Shown: in pieces, positions 49,759 through 62,320 of the stretch
How positions within the stretch are numbered: the first letter of the stretch is position 1
Layout: each line of letters opens with the position of its first letter
Assembly (NCBI RefSeq): GCF_020782115.1
Contig: NZ_JAJGMW010000012.1
Location: forward strand, 62,001 to 126,000
Reading direction: 5' to 3'
DNA length: 64,000 nucleotides
From: Leeuwenhoekiella parthenopeia
GTDB lineage: Bacteria; Bacteroidota; Bacteroidia; Flavobacteriales; Flavobacteriaceae
Made by a program: the position numbers and the translations under genes
The notes under the pieces: generated by a model
The model's database searches: none
The model's input: only the letters and a program-made list of their open reading frames with translations
What the model was told of the DNA's origin: nothing

Positions 49759-51789
49759 ATGATTTTTAGAAAACCTATTCTCTTTTCAATAGTATTAATT
49801 ACTTCAGCGCTAACTGCTCAGGAAATCAAACCTGCAAAACAGGTGAATGGCGAAATGCCGTTGTTTGAGGTAGAAAATCCCGATTTTCAAACGAGTCCGT
49901 ATACCGGAATGACCAAAAAACACTGGGAAGATGCCGCCAGGTATTTACTGGCAGGAGCTTTTAGTTATATCGACGATCTGGATGACCCGATGAAGTTTCC
50001 TAAGCTTCCCGGTAAAAGTTATCCGCAGGACATCAGCCGGGTACCTACCGAAAAACTGGAAGGTCTGGTACGTACCCTTTTCGTCGCTGCACCCCTTTTA
50101 AAAAAAGAACCCGATCTTACCTTAAACGGAATTAAAGTTGCTGAATACTATCAACATCAAATCCCAAAATTGACCGATCCCGATAGCCCCGCATACATCA
50201 AGCCTCGTGGCAACGGCGGTCCCAGTCAGAATTTGGTAGAGTACGGGGCATTGGCGATTTCCTTATTCATTTCGCCCGAAACGCTTTGGGATCCCTTAAG
50301 TCAGAAAGATAAAGACGCGCTGGCAGCCTCTATGCTGAGTTACGGTGATGGGCCTACCGTGCCTTCCAACTGGAAATTCTTCAACATTTTTGTACTTAGT
50401 TTTTTTGATGCTCAGGGTTATGAAGTCAACAAGCCTTTGCTTGAAGAATACCTGCAAAAATCCCTCGACCATTACCGCGGGCAGGGCTGGTATAATGACA
50501 ACCCGGCTTATGATTATTACAGTATGTGGGCGTTTCAGGTCTACGGGCCTATGTGGGCGTCGGTCTATGGAGATACGCATTATCCCGATCTAGCCAAAGC
50601 CTTTAAAACCAATTTTCAGGATTTGGTGTATCATTATCCCTATATGTTTTCGGAAGATGGCGAGATGATTATGTGGGGTCGCAGCATCAGTTACCGCATC
50701 GGGTCTATCAGTCCGTTTCCCTTTACCGGAACGCTGCAGGATGACACGATTAATTTCGGCTGGTTGCGCCGCATCTCTTCAGGCACCTTACTTCAGTTTT
50801 TACAGAACCCAGACTTTTTACTGGACCGGATTCCCACTTTAGGTTTTTACGGACATTTTGAACCTGCCGTACAGGTGTACAGCGCCCGCGGTAGTGTATT
50901 CTGGATGGGAAAGGCTTTTTTAGGATTGTTGGTGCCTGATGATAATCCGTTTTGGACGGCGACTGAAAATTTGGGCCCGTGGGATACTACTTTTGAAAAG
51001 GATAAGGTGTACAATAAGTTTCAGGCTGCTTCCAATATTTTGATTACCGATTATCCAAATATTGGCGCTTCTGAAATACGGGCATGGTGCCACGAGAAAA
51101 AGGCAGACGACTGGCAGGGCTTTCGCAGCAGCGAAAACTACAACAAGCTGTCGTATAATTCCGCTTTTCCATGGCAGGCAGACGGAGAGCAGGGTGAAAT
51201 CTCGATGAATTATGTCTTTAAAAATGCCAAAAACGAATGGGAACCCTGGCGGTTGTACACCTTCAAAAGCTATGAAAATGGCGTGTACCGCCGGGATGCG
51301 GTATTAGAAACCAACGAGCAGGTGACGATGCAACTGGCAGACATCCCGTTACCTAACGGAATTTTACGTGTTGATAAACAGACCAGTAAAGTTCCTGTTG
51401 AAATGCGCCTGGGACATTATGCGTTGCCAAAAATCGAAGGCAAGGAAGTCAAGCATTATATCCAGAAAAGTGGTAGTACTGCTGCTCTTGTTTTAGATAA
51501 TGGAGAGTATCAACTGGCGATGCTCCCGCTTCAGGGTTGGGAAAATGCAGAGTTTGTATCTGCCAGCGGACTCAATCCGATTTCTGAAGAAAGTACAACC
51601 ATCAATGTCTCAGCCACCTTTTCGCCGCAGGCTGAAACAAACATTTACGCCACCCTGATGCTCTGGAAAAAATCGGGCGAGGATTTTACTGAAGCCGAAT
51701 TGATGCCGGTGACAAAGCTGAGTGCCAAAAATGGCAAAATAGAGGTTTTGATGAGCGATTCTGAGTTATATACTATCAATTTTGATTAA
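49759..51789 (+). CDS. DUF2264 family protein, putative glycosidase
   Basis: 676 residues with a signal peptide (about 1-20, ending SALTAQE). DUF2264 blocks are TGMTKKHWEDAARYLLAGAF near the start, PRGNGGPSQNLVEYGALAIS, YNDNPAYDYYSMWAFQVYGP and MIMWGRSISYRIGSISPF. The family has an (alpha/alpha)6 barrel. From memory, the exo-beta-glucuronidase family GH154, found in arabinogalactan loci, is related, which would fit this operon. I could not verify that link. No sorting domain; probably periplasmic. The gene is 14 bp after GH105. Confidence 0.8.
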   Translation: MIFRKPILFSIVLITSALTAQEIKPAKQVNGEMPLFEVENPDFQTSPYTGMTKKHWEDAARYLLAGAFSYIDDLDDPMKFPKLPGKSYPQDISRVPTEKLEGLVRTLFVAAPLLKKEPDLTLNGIKVAEYYQHQIPKLTDPDSPAYIKPRGNGGPSQNLVEYGALAISLFISPETLWDPLSQKDKDALAASMLSYGDGPTVPSNWKFFNIFVLSFFDAQGYEVNKPLLEEYLQKSLDHYRGQGWYNDNPAYDYYSMWAFQVYGPMWASVYGDTHYPDLAKAFKTNFQDLVYHYPYMFSEDGEMIMWGRSISYRIGSISPFPFTGTLQDDTINFGWLRRISSGTLLQFLQNPDFLLDRIPTLGFYGHFEPAVQVYSARGSVFWMGKAFLGLLVPDDNPFWTATENLGPWDTTFEKDKVYNKFQAASNILITDYPNIGASEIRAWCHEKKADDWQGFRSSENYNKLSYNSAFPWQADGEQGEISMNYVFKNAKNEWEPWRLYTFKSYENGVYRRDAVLETNEQVTMQLADIPLPNGILRVDKQTSKVPVEMRLGHYALPKIEGKEVKHYIQKSGSTAALVLDNGEYQLAMLPLQGWENAEFVSASGLNPISEESTTINVSATFSPQAETNIYATLMLWKKSGEDFTEAELMPVTKLSAKNGKIEVLMSDSELYTINFD

Positions 51790-51828
51790 TTCCTGTTCAG
51801 TTTAGTTTATAATTTTTAAATAGTTTAA

Positions 51829-54981
<3,153 letters not shown>

Positions 54982-54987
54982 AAGACT

Positions 54988-57711
54988 ATGCACCATGTAA
55001 AAGTATCGAAGAGCCCCCTACCAAATTTCTTCATCAAATTTAAAACGGGCCTTTGTGCTTTTATAATTTTAATAACTGCTTCCAGGCTTACCGCTCAGCA
55101 GGACATCAGCGCTCAGGAAGCCCTGGCCGAAAAGATTTACCTGCAAACCGATCGTAAAGCCTATACGCCGGGAGAGACCATTTGGTTTAAAGCTATTGTT
55201 GCCCAGGCAAAAGACAATGTGCCTTCAGGCTTAAGCGGAGTTTTGCATGTAGAACTGATAGACCCGTTTGAAACGCTTGTGGGCGAAAAAATGATCAAAC
55301 TCAATGACGGGATTGGTAGCAATTTTTTCAGTGTTGAAGATTTTTATGCCCCGGGCACCTATCAGTTACGGGCCTACACACAATGGAATCAAAATTTTGA
55401 TGCCGACTTTATCTTTAAAACCTATCTCAACATTGCCGAAGCCAAAAGCCCGGAACCTGTTGTTGAAAAAATGGGGATTGAAAGTAAGGATGCTATCCGT
55501 TTCGTATTCAAACCCGAACTTATAGACAGCACTGCCGGGAATAAATTTGATCTGGAACTCGCTTATGGCGATCAGGTAAAAAAGCGCATCATTCGTAAGA
55601 ATGGCGCGGGCTATTTTGTTCTGGAAGAAAATTTTGCCGAAGATACAGACTGGGTGCATTTTAAAATCCTTACCGAATCGGGTAAGCAATACAGTGAGAG
55701 TATACCACTTTCCAAACCTGCGATAGATATTCAGTTTTTACCCGAGGGTGGTAGTTTATTGAGCGGAATCAACAACCTTATAGGTTTTAAGGCGATTGAC
55801 GAGACCGGAAAAGGCGTTGCGGTTTCCGGGACTGTTTATGACGATCAGGGAATTCAGGTCACTTCGTTTAAAAGCAATGAGCTGGGGATGGGACGGGTAT
55901 ATCTTTTTCCAAAAGCATCAACAACTTATAGGGTTGAATTAACAGAGTCAAACAGGGATATTCAGTTCACTTATTCATTTCCTAAGGTTATTGAGAAAGG
56001 CAGTACACTTTCGGTAAATCCCGTAGGTACTAATCTCGCGGTACAGGTACGTTCCACCCAATTTGTGAATGATTCGGTCTATGTAGCAGTGAGCAGCAGA
56101 GGTTTGGCACTTGGTGAAGTGGGGCGAAAACTTGAAAGCGGAAAGCAAAACCTGGTTTTTTCAAAGGAATCGTTACCCGCAGGAATTTTGGTATTTACGC
56201 TTAAAGACCAAAACAAAAATCCGTTAGCCGAACGCCTATACTTTAATCATTTAGAAACCGAAGCCCTTAAGCTGGATATAGAACTGAACAAACCTTCTTT
56301 TAAAACGGAAGAAGAGGTGAGCTTGACGCTTTCTGCAACGGGGCTTGCCCGGGATGCCAGCGCTTCGGTTTTGGTCATCCCCAACGAATTGAAAAATGAG
56401 CAAAATATCTGGACTTATTTTATGCTCAGTTCAGAACTAAGAGGAACTATTGAAAAGTCAGCATATTATTTTGAAGGTACACAGCTTGTAAAACCCGATG
56501 AACTGGATAATTTGCTGCTCACTCAGGGCTGGCGGGGCTACACCTTCAATTCTTCTCCGGATGAACAGGAAATGCCTTTTCTTCCTGAATTTACCTTAGG
56601 GGTTCAGGGAGAGATAGCAGCACTTTTTGATAAGGATAAAATGAAAGAGGGTGTAGACGTGAGCCTGATGGTTTTTGGTGAAGAACAACAGTTTTACGAT
56701 CAGAAAACCGATAGTCTGGGACGCTTCAATTTTCTGTTGCCTCCGCTCGAGGGCAGACGGGTGCGGGCGGTTTTACAAACCAAAAACGATGCAGGTAAAA
56801 ACCGGGATTATAACCTAAGTCTGGATGAGGCCATTAAACCGCAAATAACATACGACCGCAACCGAGCCTTCTTCAAAAAGAAAGAGCCGCAACCTGAGGT
56901 TTTGCAAAAATCAGAGCAGAAGCAAACAGCAGATACGTTTTTTGACTACGATCCCAGTATCAACAAGTTGGATGAAGTACTCATAAGCGATTATAAGCTT
57001 ACCCCACAGCGTAAAAAAGTGATGGACACCTATGGCAAGCCCGATGTGGTGATCGATGGTCGGGAGATTGAAACGAAAGCAAATGAGTACAGTCATGGCC
57101 TTTATGGTGTGCTAAGGCAGTCTTTTGGAGATAAAATCAGTTTTCAACTCTATCAGGACAGCACAGGCGTACGTTATCAAAAAGCGGTGGTCACCGGTGG
57201 GATGGAAACTCTTGTGCTGGTTGATGGGATACCGGTTTTGGCCGACGCCTATCAGTTTTTGCCCAATCTGCCGCCCAGCGAAGTGAAAAGTGTTGAAATT
57301 TTAGATGGCACCACTCAAAATTTTATGCCGCTTTACCGCAGGGTTTATCCTTTCCGAAGTATGCTTTCGACACCAACACAGGGAAGCATTTTGGCTATTT
57401 ATACCTACAGCGGTAACGGTTTTTACACGGCCACAAAATCAAAAGGCATTCTCAAGACCAGCATTCCGTTATTTGCGCCTACCAAAGCATTTTATATCCC
57501 GAAATACGAGAGTGGAGCAATGGCTTTAGGCCCCGGCGATAATGCAGTAACGCTTTATTGGGATCCCAACATAAGTCTGCAAAATGGAGAACCTGTTAAC
57601 GTGAAATACCCAAACAATACCATCCCGGGAACTAAAACGGTTCTTGTAGAAGTCATCTCCCCGGATGGTAAAATAGGCTATAAGACTCTTGATTATGAGG
57701 TAGAAGAATAG
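54988..57711 (+). CDS. MG2-domain protein with a barrel-less TonB plug-like domain
   Basis: 907 residues. Signal peptide to about residue 37 (ITASRLTAQQ). The MG2-like domain follows (EKIYLQTDRKAYTPGETIWFKA, about 48-150), then further Ig-like strands and a linker domain (GRFNFLLPPLEGRRVRAVL). Near 690-800 is a TonB-receptor plug-like segment (VIDGREIETKANE, LVLVDGIPVL, PSEVKSVEILDG), but no barrel follows. Such proteins are common in Bacteroidota and poorly understood; a surface or periplasmic accessory role is likely. It is the last gene of the enzyme transcript, 6 bp after GH2, and its stop is 3 bp from the stop of the convergent aldo/keto reductase. Confidence 0.85.
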   Translation: MHHVKVSKSPLPNFFIKFKTGLCAFIILITASRLTAQQDISAQEALAEKIYLQTDRKAYTPGETIWFKAIVAQAKDNVPSGLSGVLHVELIDPFETLVGEKMIKLNDGIGSNFFSVEDFYAPGTYQLRAYTQWNQNFDADFIFKTYLNIAEAKSPEPVVEKMGIESKDAIRFVFKPELIDSTAGNKFDLELAYGDQVKKRIIRKNGAGYFVLEENFAEDTDWVHFKILTESGKQYSESIPLSKPAIDIQFLPEGGSLLSGINNLIGFKAIDETGKGVAVSGTVYDDQGIQVTSFKSNELGMGRVYLFPKASTTYRVELTESNRDIQFTYSFPKVIEKGSTLSVNPVGTNLAVQVRSTQFVNDSVYVAVSSRGLALGEVGRKLESGKQNLVFSKESLPAGILVFTLKDQNKNPLAERLYFNHLETEALKLDIELNKPSFKTEEEVSLTLSATGLARDASASVLVIPNELKNEQNIWTYFMLSSELRGTIEKSAYYFEGTQLVKPDELDNLLLTQGWRGYTFNSSPDEQEMPFLPEFTLGVQGEIAALFDKDKMKEGVDVSLMVFGEEQQFYDQKTDSLGRFNFLLPPLEGRRVRAVLQTKNDAGKNRDYNLSLDEAIKPQITYDRNRAFFKKKEPQPEVLQKSEQKQTADTFFDYDPSINKLDEVLISDYKLTPQRKKVMDTYGKPDVVIDGREIETKANEYSHGLYGVLRQSFGDKISFQLYQDSTGVRYQKAVVTGGMETLVLVDGIPVLADAYQFLPNLPPSEVKSVEILDGTTQNFMPLYRRVYPFRSMLSTPTQGSILAIYTYSGNGFYTATKSKGILKTSIPLFAPTKAFYIPKYESGAMALGPGDNAVTLYWDPNISLQNGEPVNVKYPNNTIPGTKTVLVEVISPDGKIGYKTLDYEVEE

Positions 57712-57714
57712 CTT

Positions 57715-58620
57715 TTAAGGCAAATCTTCTCCCTTAGAAGCAATCCAGATTTTATACCACTGCTGCAGGCTTAAATCAATTTCGAGCGCGTCTACGGCAC
57801 TTTTAATGCGATCGATGTGTTGGGAGCCTACAATGGGCAATGCGCCCACAGGATGCTTTAATAACCACGCATACATCACCTGATCAATAGCTTCAATACC
57901 CAGTTCGGCAGCTACTTCTTTCAATACCGAATGCAGGCGGTGTTCGCGCTGGGTTTCGGGTTTAAATAGCTTACCGCCGGCAAGGGGAGACCAGGCCATG
58001 GGTTTGATTTTATGCTTTTGGAAAAATTCAATATTCTCATTCTCCCAATGCTCCAGGCAAGCAACTGAAAGTTCCACCTGATTGGTCGCCAACGGCATAT
58101 CGAGATACGCCTGAAGGCTGTCAAACTGCATGGGTGTAAAGTTTGAAACCCCAAAGTTGAGGACTTTTCCACTTTGCTTTAAATGGTCAAAAGCTTTTGC
58201 GACTTCTTCAGGCTCAAAAAACGGAGCCGGGCGGTGCAGAAGCAACAAATCCAGACGGTCTGTTCCCAGATTTTTAAGCGAAGCTTCAGCCTGCTTGATG
58301 ATATACGCGGTGCTGTACTCGTAAATTTTTACGTCCAGTTCCGGATTGAAATCTGTAGCCAGTCTGATACCGCATTTGCTAATCAGCTGCATCTGCTCGC
58401 GCAATTCCGGTTTTAAGGCTAACGCACGGCCAAAGAATTCTTCACAGGTGTAATTTCCGTAAATGTCGGCGTGGTCAAACGAGGTGATCCCCAGTTCGAG
58501 CACCTGCTCCATGAGTTTTAAAAGTTCAGCATCGCTGAGGTTCCAGTCGCGTAGGCGCCAGTATCCGTGAATGATGCGTGAGAGGCTGAGGTTTTCGTTT
58601 AGGGCTAGTGTATTTTTCAT
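57715..58620 (-). CDS. Aldo/keto reductase (YdhF-like)
   Basis: 301 residues. Catalytic tetrad positions are visible: Asp and Tyr in SFDHADIYGNY, Lys in ISKCGIRLA, His in LLLHRPAPF. The NADP-binding end is LPIVGSQHIDRIKSAV. It belongs to the YdhF-type oxidoreductases and acts in the cytosol on aldehydes or ketones, possibly sugars. It starts 8 bp after the CBM9-like gene stop, so the two form an operon. A sugar substrate is suggested by that neighbour and by the PUL next door. Confidence 0.92.
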   Translation of the reverse strand: MKNTLALNENLSLSRIIHGYWRLRDWNLSDAELLKLMEQVLELGITSFDHADIYGNYTCEEFFGRALALKPELREQMQLISKCGIRLATDFNPELDVKIYEYSTAYIIKQAEASLKNLGTDRLDLLLLHRPAPFFEPEEVAKAFDHLKQSGKVLNFGVSNFTPMQFDSLQAYLDMPLATNQVELSVACLEHWENENIEFFQKHKIKPMAWSPLAGGKLFKPETQREHRLHSVLKEVAAELGIEAIDQVMYAWLLKHPVGALPIVGSQHIDRIKSAVDALEIDLSLQQWYKIWIASKGEDLP

Positions 58621-58628
58621 AACAGATT

Positions 58629-59369
58629 TTATTCAACAAGTTGTAATGTAGCAAAAAGTCCCGAATCCAGATTGATGCGGTTTTTATAATCTTCGGGAAT
58701 CGCTACAGATCCCATAATGGTATTGGAATCTTTTTCTTCGGAAGCCATACTAACGTAAGCCATCGCAAAACCCAGTTCTTTGTTGGGCGAAAGCGATACG
58801 GCCATGTTGGGTGATCCCGGTTTAAAATTTTGGTCAAAAACAGCAATGCGTAATTCGTGATAGGCTTCCTGCTTAGTTCGGAAAATTTTGTGATTAATGT
58901 GATTGTTATAGGTTTTCGGAAGCTTTTCGGCATCATAACCCACTATAAAACCATTGGGCAGCACATTATAGGTAAAAACCTCGAAGCCGGAATCGTAAAG
59001 TCCGCCGCTGTTGTTTTCGTCCAGATAAATCACAAGCCGGTCCTGCCGGTCATAATCTTCAAGCGGATTTCCCGTATTTGGTTGCGGATTTAAATTTTTA
59101 AAATGTACCAAAACATAAAGCGCATCGGGCGTCCAGGTAAGTTTGTATTGGATATTTTGATCAGATTTTTGGCCTTGCCAGAGTTGGTCGAGCTTAAGCC
59201 AATCGGTTTTTTGCCAGGCTGGGTCATCGGGCTTGCCGTCAATCCGGGGCGCTATTGTGGCTTTAGAAACCTCCAGTTGTGGAGCTTCAGCTTTGGGAAA
59301 GGGTGGCGGATCTTCTTTTTTTCCGCAGGAAAAAGCAAGCAAAGCGAAAACTAAAAAGAGGTATTTCAT
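58629..59369 (-). CDS. CBM9-like carbohydrate-binding lipoprotein
   Basis: 246 residues. Lipobox LLAFSCGKK (Cys15). The domain starts IAPRIDGKPDDPAWQKTDWL and continues KLTWTPDALYVLVHFKN, the characteristic opening of the CBM9-like (DOMON-related) sandwich in Bacteroidota. DRQDRLVIYLDENNSGG follows. The module probably binds sugar ends at a membrane surface; it has no catalytic residues of its own. It forms an operon with the aldo/keto reductase. Confidence 0.87.
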   Translation of the reverse strand: MKYLFLVFALLAFSCGKKEDPPPFPKAEAPQLEVSKATIAPRIDGKPDDPAWQKTDWLKLDQLWQGQKSDQNIQYKLTWTPDALYVLVHFKNLNPQPNTGNPLEDYDRQDRLVIYLDENNSGGLYDSGFEVFTYNVLPNGFIVGYDAEKLPKTYNNHINHKIFRTKQEAYHELRIAVFDQNFKPGSPNMAVSLSPNKELGFAMAYVSMASEEKDSNTIMGSVAIPEDYKNRINLDSGLFATLQLVE

Positions 59370-59458
59370 CTGTTTAAAATATACAAAAATCTGTTTTTCA
59401 GCATTTTAATTATATAGGTGGGAATGCACTTTGTTTGCCAATTGCCCATTATAGGCTT

Positions 59459-60622
59459 TCATGAGCGTGTTTTGCCCAAACTAAGAACGCCAAAGATAGG
59501 CCCAGGCGCCAAAATCCAAAAGAGATAGGGCATTTCAAAATGCAGAATAACATATCCCAGCGCCTGAATGCTCACAATCGTAATCGCAAAACCTACACAA
59601 TTTACCAGTGTTAGCGCAGTACCGCGGTATTCAGGCAGGGCGTTTGAGGCAACGAGCGTTGAAAATTGCGGACTGTCTGCCACCACCATAGCACCCCAAA
59701 ACAGGAGAAAGGAGGCAAAAAGCCAAACCGGCAGTTGCAGCGCAACCGGTGAAAGTAAACAGCAAATACCTGAGGTTATAAGTGCGAAACGCGCCACAGA
59801 TTTACTTGTAAAGCGGGCGACTAAACTTCCGCCCACGGCACAGGCGATGGCACCTACGCCAATCACGGCAAATGACCAAAGCGGAATGTTAAGCAGCAGA
59901 ACGTGTTTTTGCGCGTAATAGGTTATAAACAGCGGGACAAACCCCCAGAAGGCATAGAGTTCCCACATATGACCCCAGTAGCCAAAAGCTGCTGCTCTAA
60001 ACTTAGGCTCTTTAAAAAGCCGTGGAATCGCCTTGATTTGTAGCTTCTGCTGCGCCTTGCGAAAGGAGCCGTCGGGTACTCCAAAACCGATAAGTATTCC
60101 CCCCAACGCGGCCAGAGCACTGGTGATGAGTGTGATGTTTTTGTAGTTAAGCGAAAGTCCAAAACTGTTTAAAAAGTGGGGCAGGGCAGTGCCCAGAACG
60201 AGTGCTCCTACCAGAAAACCCAAAGCTTTGCCCAGACCCTGCTCAAAATAATCCGCTGCGATTTTCATGCCTACGGGATAAATCCCCGCAAGAAAAAAAC
60301 CGGTACTGAAACGCGAGACCAGTACGGTTGAATACGTAACACCGGGCAGCAGCAGCGCCAGATTGGTAAGGGCTCCCACCAGGGAGCAAATTAAAAAAAC
60401 TTTGGAAGGTGAAAAGCGGTCTGCAAAAGCCAAAAGCGCAAAGACCAGCGTACCGCTAATAAAACCAAATTGTACCGAAGCCAGAATATTGCTCACGCCA
60501 GTGGCGGTATCTAAACGCGCCAGCGGCAACTGCGGCACCACGATATTGCCCACAAACCACAGCGAAGTCCCCAAAAACTGGGCGAGTACGATGAGGAAGA
60601 TGATGCGGTTCTTTTGCGGCAC
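59459..60622 (-). CDS. Major facilitator superfamily transporter
   Basis: 387 residues with about 11-12 hydrophobic helices. The N-terminal half has FVFALLAFADRFSPSKVFL, where the cytoplasmic loop after helix 2 holds an RFSPSK variant of the MFS loop motif. Helix 4-5 reads RFSTGFFLAGIYPVGMKIAA. It starts with GTG at 60622, since no other in-frame start is available before the membrane helices, and is 9 bp after the propeller-protein stop. The substrate is not predictable; the family resembles sugar or drug efflux carriers. Inner membrane. Confidence 0.88.
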   Translation of the reverse strand: MPQKNRIIFLIVLAQFLGTSLWFVGNIVVPQLPLARLDTATGVSNILASVQFGFISGTLVFALLAFADRFSPSKVFLICSLVGALTNLALLLPGVTYSTVLVSRFSTGFFLAGIYPVGMKIAADYFEQGLGKALGFLVGALVLGTALPHFLNSFGLSLNYKNITLITSALAALGGILIGFGVPDGSFRKAQQKLQIKAIPRLFKEPKFRAAAFGYWGHMWELYAFWGFVPLFITYYAQKHVLLLNIPLWSFAVIGVGAIACAVGGSLVARFTSKSVARFALITSGICCLLSPVALQLPVWLFASFLLFWGAMVVADSPQFSTLVASNALPEYRGTALTLVNCVGFAITIVSIQALGYVILHFEMPYLFWILAPGPIFGVLSLGKTRS

Positions 60623-60631
60623 GTCTTAAAG

Positions 60632-61510
60632 TTATTCTACCGGTTCTGCTGCCAGAGCGAGGTGTTTTCCATCGGGGCTTACCGCGATTCGGGAGATGTT
60701 GGTGAGCTTGTAGCTGTTTAGACTCACAGCAAAAACCCAGGCGGGTTCACCAAACAAATCGTACACAAACAAACTGTCGCCGCTGCCCACCAAAATGCGG
60801 TTTTCATCAAGCCAGGCGTAATCCTGCCGCCCGATAGGGAGTTCGCATACAAAATAGCTGGTAGGGCTTTCGCCGGAAAGATCAAGCATATACAAGTCCA
60901 TATTCTGATCGTCGTTTTCTACCAAATAACTCATCGAGTCGCTGTTGGGCACTTTATGAAGGGAGCGACCTGCGTTGGCCACTATTCTTTGCAGGCTATC
61001 TTTTTTAGGAGTTGAAAGGAATAAATCCATTTGATTGGGCACTAAAACCGAAGCGATAAAAGTTTCTTTATCGTAAAACGAAAAGTAACCCACCTGACTG
61101 CTGTCCAGCAATTTTTGAAAGCCTTTGCTCTTAAAGTCGTAGGTAGCAAGGCGCTGTCTGCCTTCCGGGTCCTGGCGAACCGCAGCCACAAGATCGGTTT
61201 GCGGGATGCGCTGGGGCGAAAAGAATCCGCTGTTGGGTTCGTTTGTTAAAACTGAATTTTCTCTGGTAACCAGATCGTAAACGCCAATTGCTGTAAGGCT
61301 GTCTTTTGTGCGGCTGTAAAGCAGGGTGCTGGCATCGTAAAACGAGGGCTGGTTGTCGTAACCCGGGTTTTGGGATATGTTTTGTCCGTCCTTAACCCCC
61401 AGAGTCGTGGGCGTGGTATGGATTTCAAAAAGGTAAACTTCGGGAGCGGTTTGCGCGTAAAGGCTGAAGCCTAAAAGTCCGAGGAAGAAAAAAAGTGATG
61501 ATTTAAGCAT
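60632..61510 (-). CDS. TolB/PD40-like beta-propeller secreted protein
   Basis: 292 residues with a signal peptide (about 1-19, ending FSLYAQ). Repeats of PD40 type are seen (NQPSFYDASTLLYSRTKD, RQDYAWLDENRILVGSGD, ISRIAVSPDGKHLALAAE). Such propellers occur as protein-binding modules in the periplasm. No enzyme residues are visible. It is co-transcribed with the MFS transporter, but no functional link is evident. Confidence 0.8.
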   Translation of the reverse strand: MLKSSLFFFLGLLGFSLYAQTAPEVYLFEIHTTPTTLGVKDGQNISQNPGYDNQPSFYDASTLLYSRTKDSLTAIGVYDLVTRENSVLTNEPNSGFFSPQRIPQTDLVAAVRQDPEGRQRLATYDFKSKGFQKLLDSSQVGYFSFYDKETFIASVLVPNQMDLFLSTPKKDSLQRIVANAGRSLHKVPNSDSMSYLVENDDQNMDLYMLDLSGESPTSYFVCELPIGRQDYAWLDENRILVGSGDSLFVYDLFGEPAWVFAVSLNSYKLTNISRIAVSPDGKHLALAAEPVE

Positions 61511-61590
61511 AGTCGTGATTCAGATTTTAAAGATACAGATGTTTGTGTAAAGAGTCTTGCAAGGATTGAGCCGTTTTGGGGCAATTTAAA

Positions 61591-61613
61591 ATTCAAGGTC
61601 TAAAATTTAAGGT
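61591..61613 (+). repeat. Left AT-rich 23-mer flanking the hairpin array
   Basis: ATTCAAGGTCTAAAATTTA AGGT on the plus strand. It matches the reverse complement of 62292-62314 at 21 of 23 positions. Confidence 0.75.
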
Positions 61614-61671
61614 TGTGGATTTCTAAAGGAAATAGAGTGGTAAAAAAGTAGAAATACGAAATATAAGTATC

Positions 61672-62280
61672 GTCATTTTGAGTGATAGAGAGAAATCGCA
61701 TCAGTCCTTCACAGGAGCTTGTTTTTTTTGCCAAGTAGGATGTGACGGCTCCTGTCGTCGAGGTGACATTTATAGTCATTTCGACCGGTAGGGAGAAATT
61801 GCATTAGTCTTTCACGGGAGCTTGTTTTTTTTTGCCAAGTAGGATGTGACGGCTCCTGTCGTCGAGGTGACTTTCGTAGTCATTTCGACCGGTAGGGAGA
61901 AATCGCATCATTCTTTCACGAGAGCTTGTTTTTTTTTGCCAAGTAGGATGTGACCTCTCCTTTCGTCGAGGTGACATTTGTAGTCATTCCGACCGATAGG
62001 GAGAAATCGCATTAGTCTTTCACGAGAGCTTTTTTTTTTGCCAAGTAGGATGTGACGGCTCCTGTCGTCGAGGTGACATTTGTAATCATTTCGACTGGTA
62101 GGGAGAAATCGCATTAGTCTTTCACGAGAGCTTTTTTTTTGCTAAGTAGGATGTGACGGCTCTTGTTGTCGAGGTGACATTTGTAGTCATTTCGACCAGT
62201 AGGGAGAAATCGCAGCAGTCCTTCACGGGAGCTTGTTTTTTTGCCAAGTAGGATGTGACGGCTCCTGCCGTCGAGGTGAC
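61672..62280 (+). repeat. Six tandem ~102-bp imperfect-palindrome repeats
   Basis: Units begin at about 61672, 61775, 61879, 61983, 62085 and 62186, all in the same orientation (period 101-104). Each starts GTCATTTCGACCGGTAGGGA and ends GTCGTCGAGGTGAC. The two ends are roughly inverted (GTCAnnTCGAC against GTCGAnnTGAC), as are inner pairs CTTG/CAAG around a T8-T9 run. Each unit can thus fold as a long imperfect hairpin. Differences between copies are mostly single bases and T-run length. No spacers, so not CRISPR. It resembles clustered REP/MITE-like intergenic repeats. Confidence 0.85.
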
Positions 62281-62291
62281 AATTGACGTAG

Positions 62292-62314
62292 ACTTTAAAT
62301 TTTAAACCTTGAAT
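62292..62314 (-). repeat. Right AT-rich 23-mer flanking the hairpin array
   Basis: The minus strand reads ATTCAAGGTTTAAAATTTAA AGT, inverted relative to 61591-61613. A third, related copy is at 14960-14982. Confidence 0.75.
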
Positions 62315-62320
62315 CAAATC

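Noticed and set aside
61672-62280. CRISPR array
   Set aside because: The repeats are contiguous and ~102 bp long with no unique spacers, and no cas gene is in the window.
61908-62317. Open frames of 68 and 67 codons on the minus strand (61908-62114 and 62114-62317)
   Set aside because: They are translations of the 102-bp repeats; the residue pattern repeats with the DNA unit, and there is no ribosome site or independent support.
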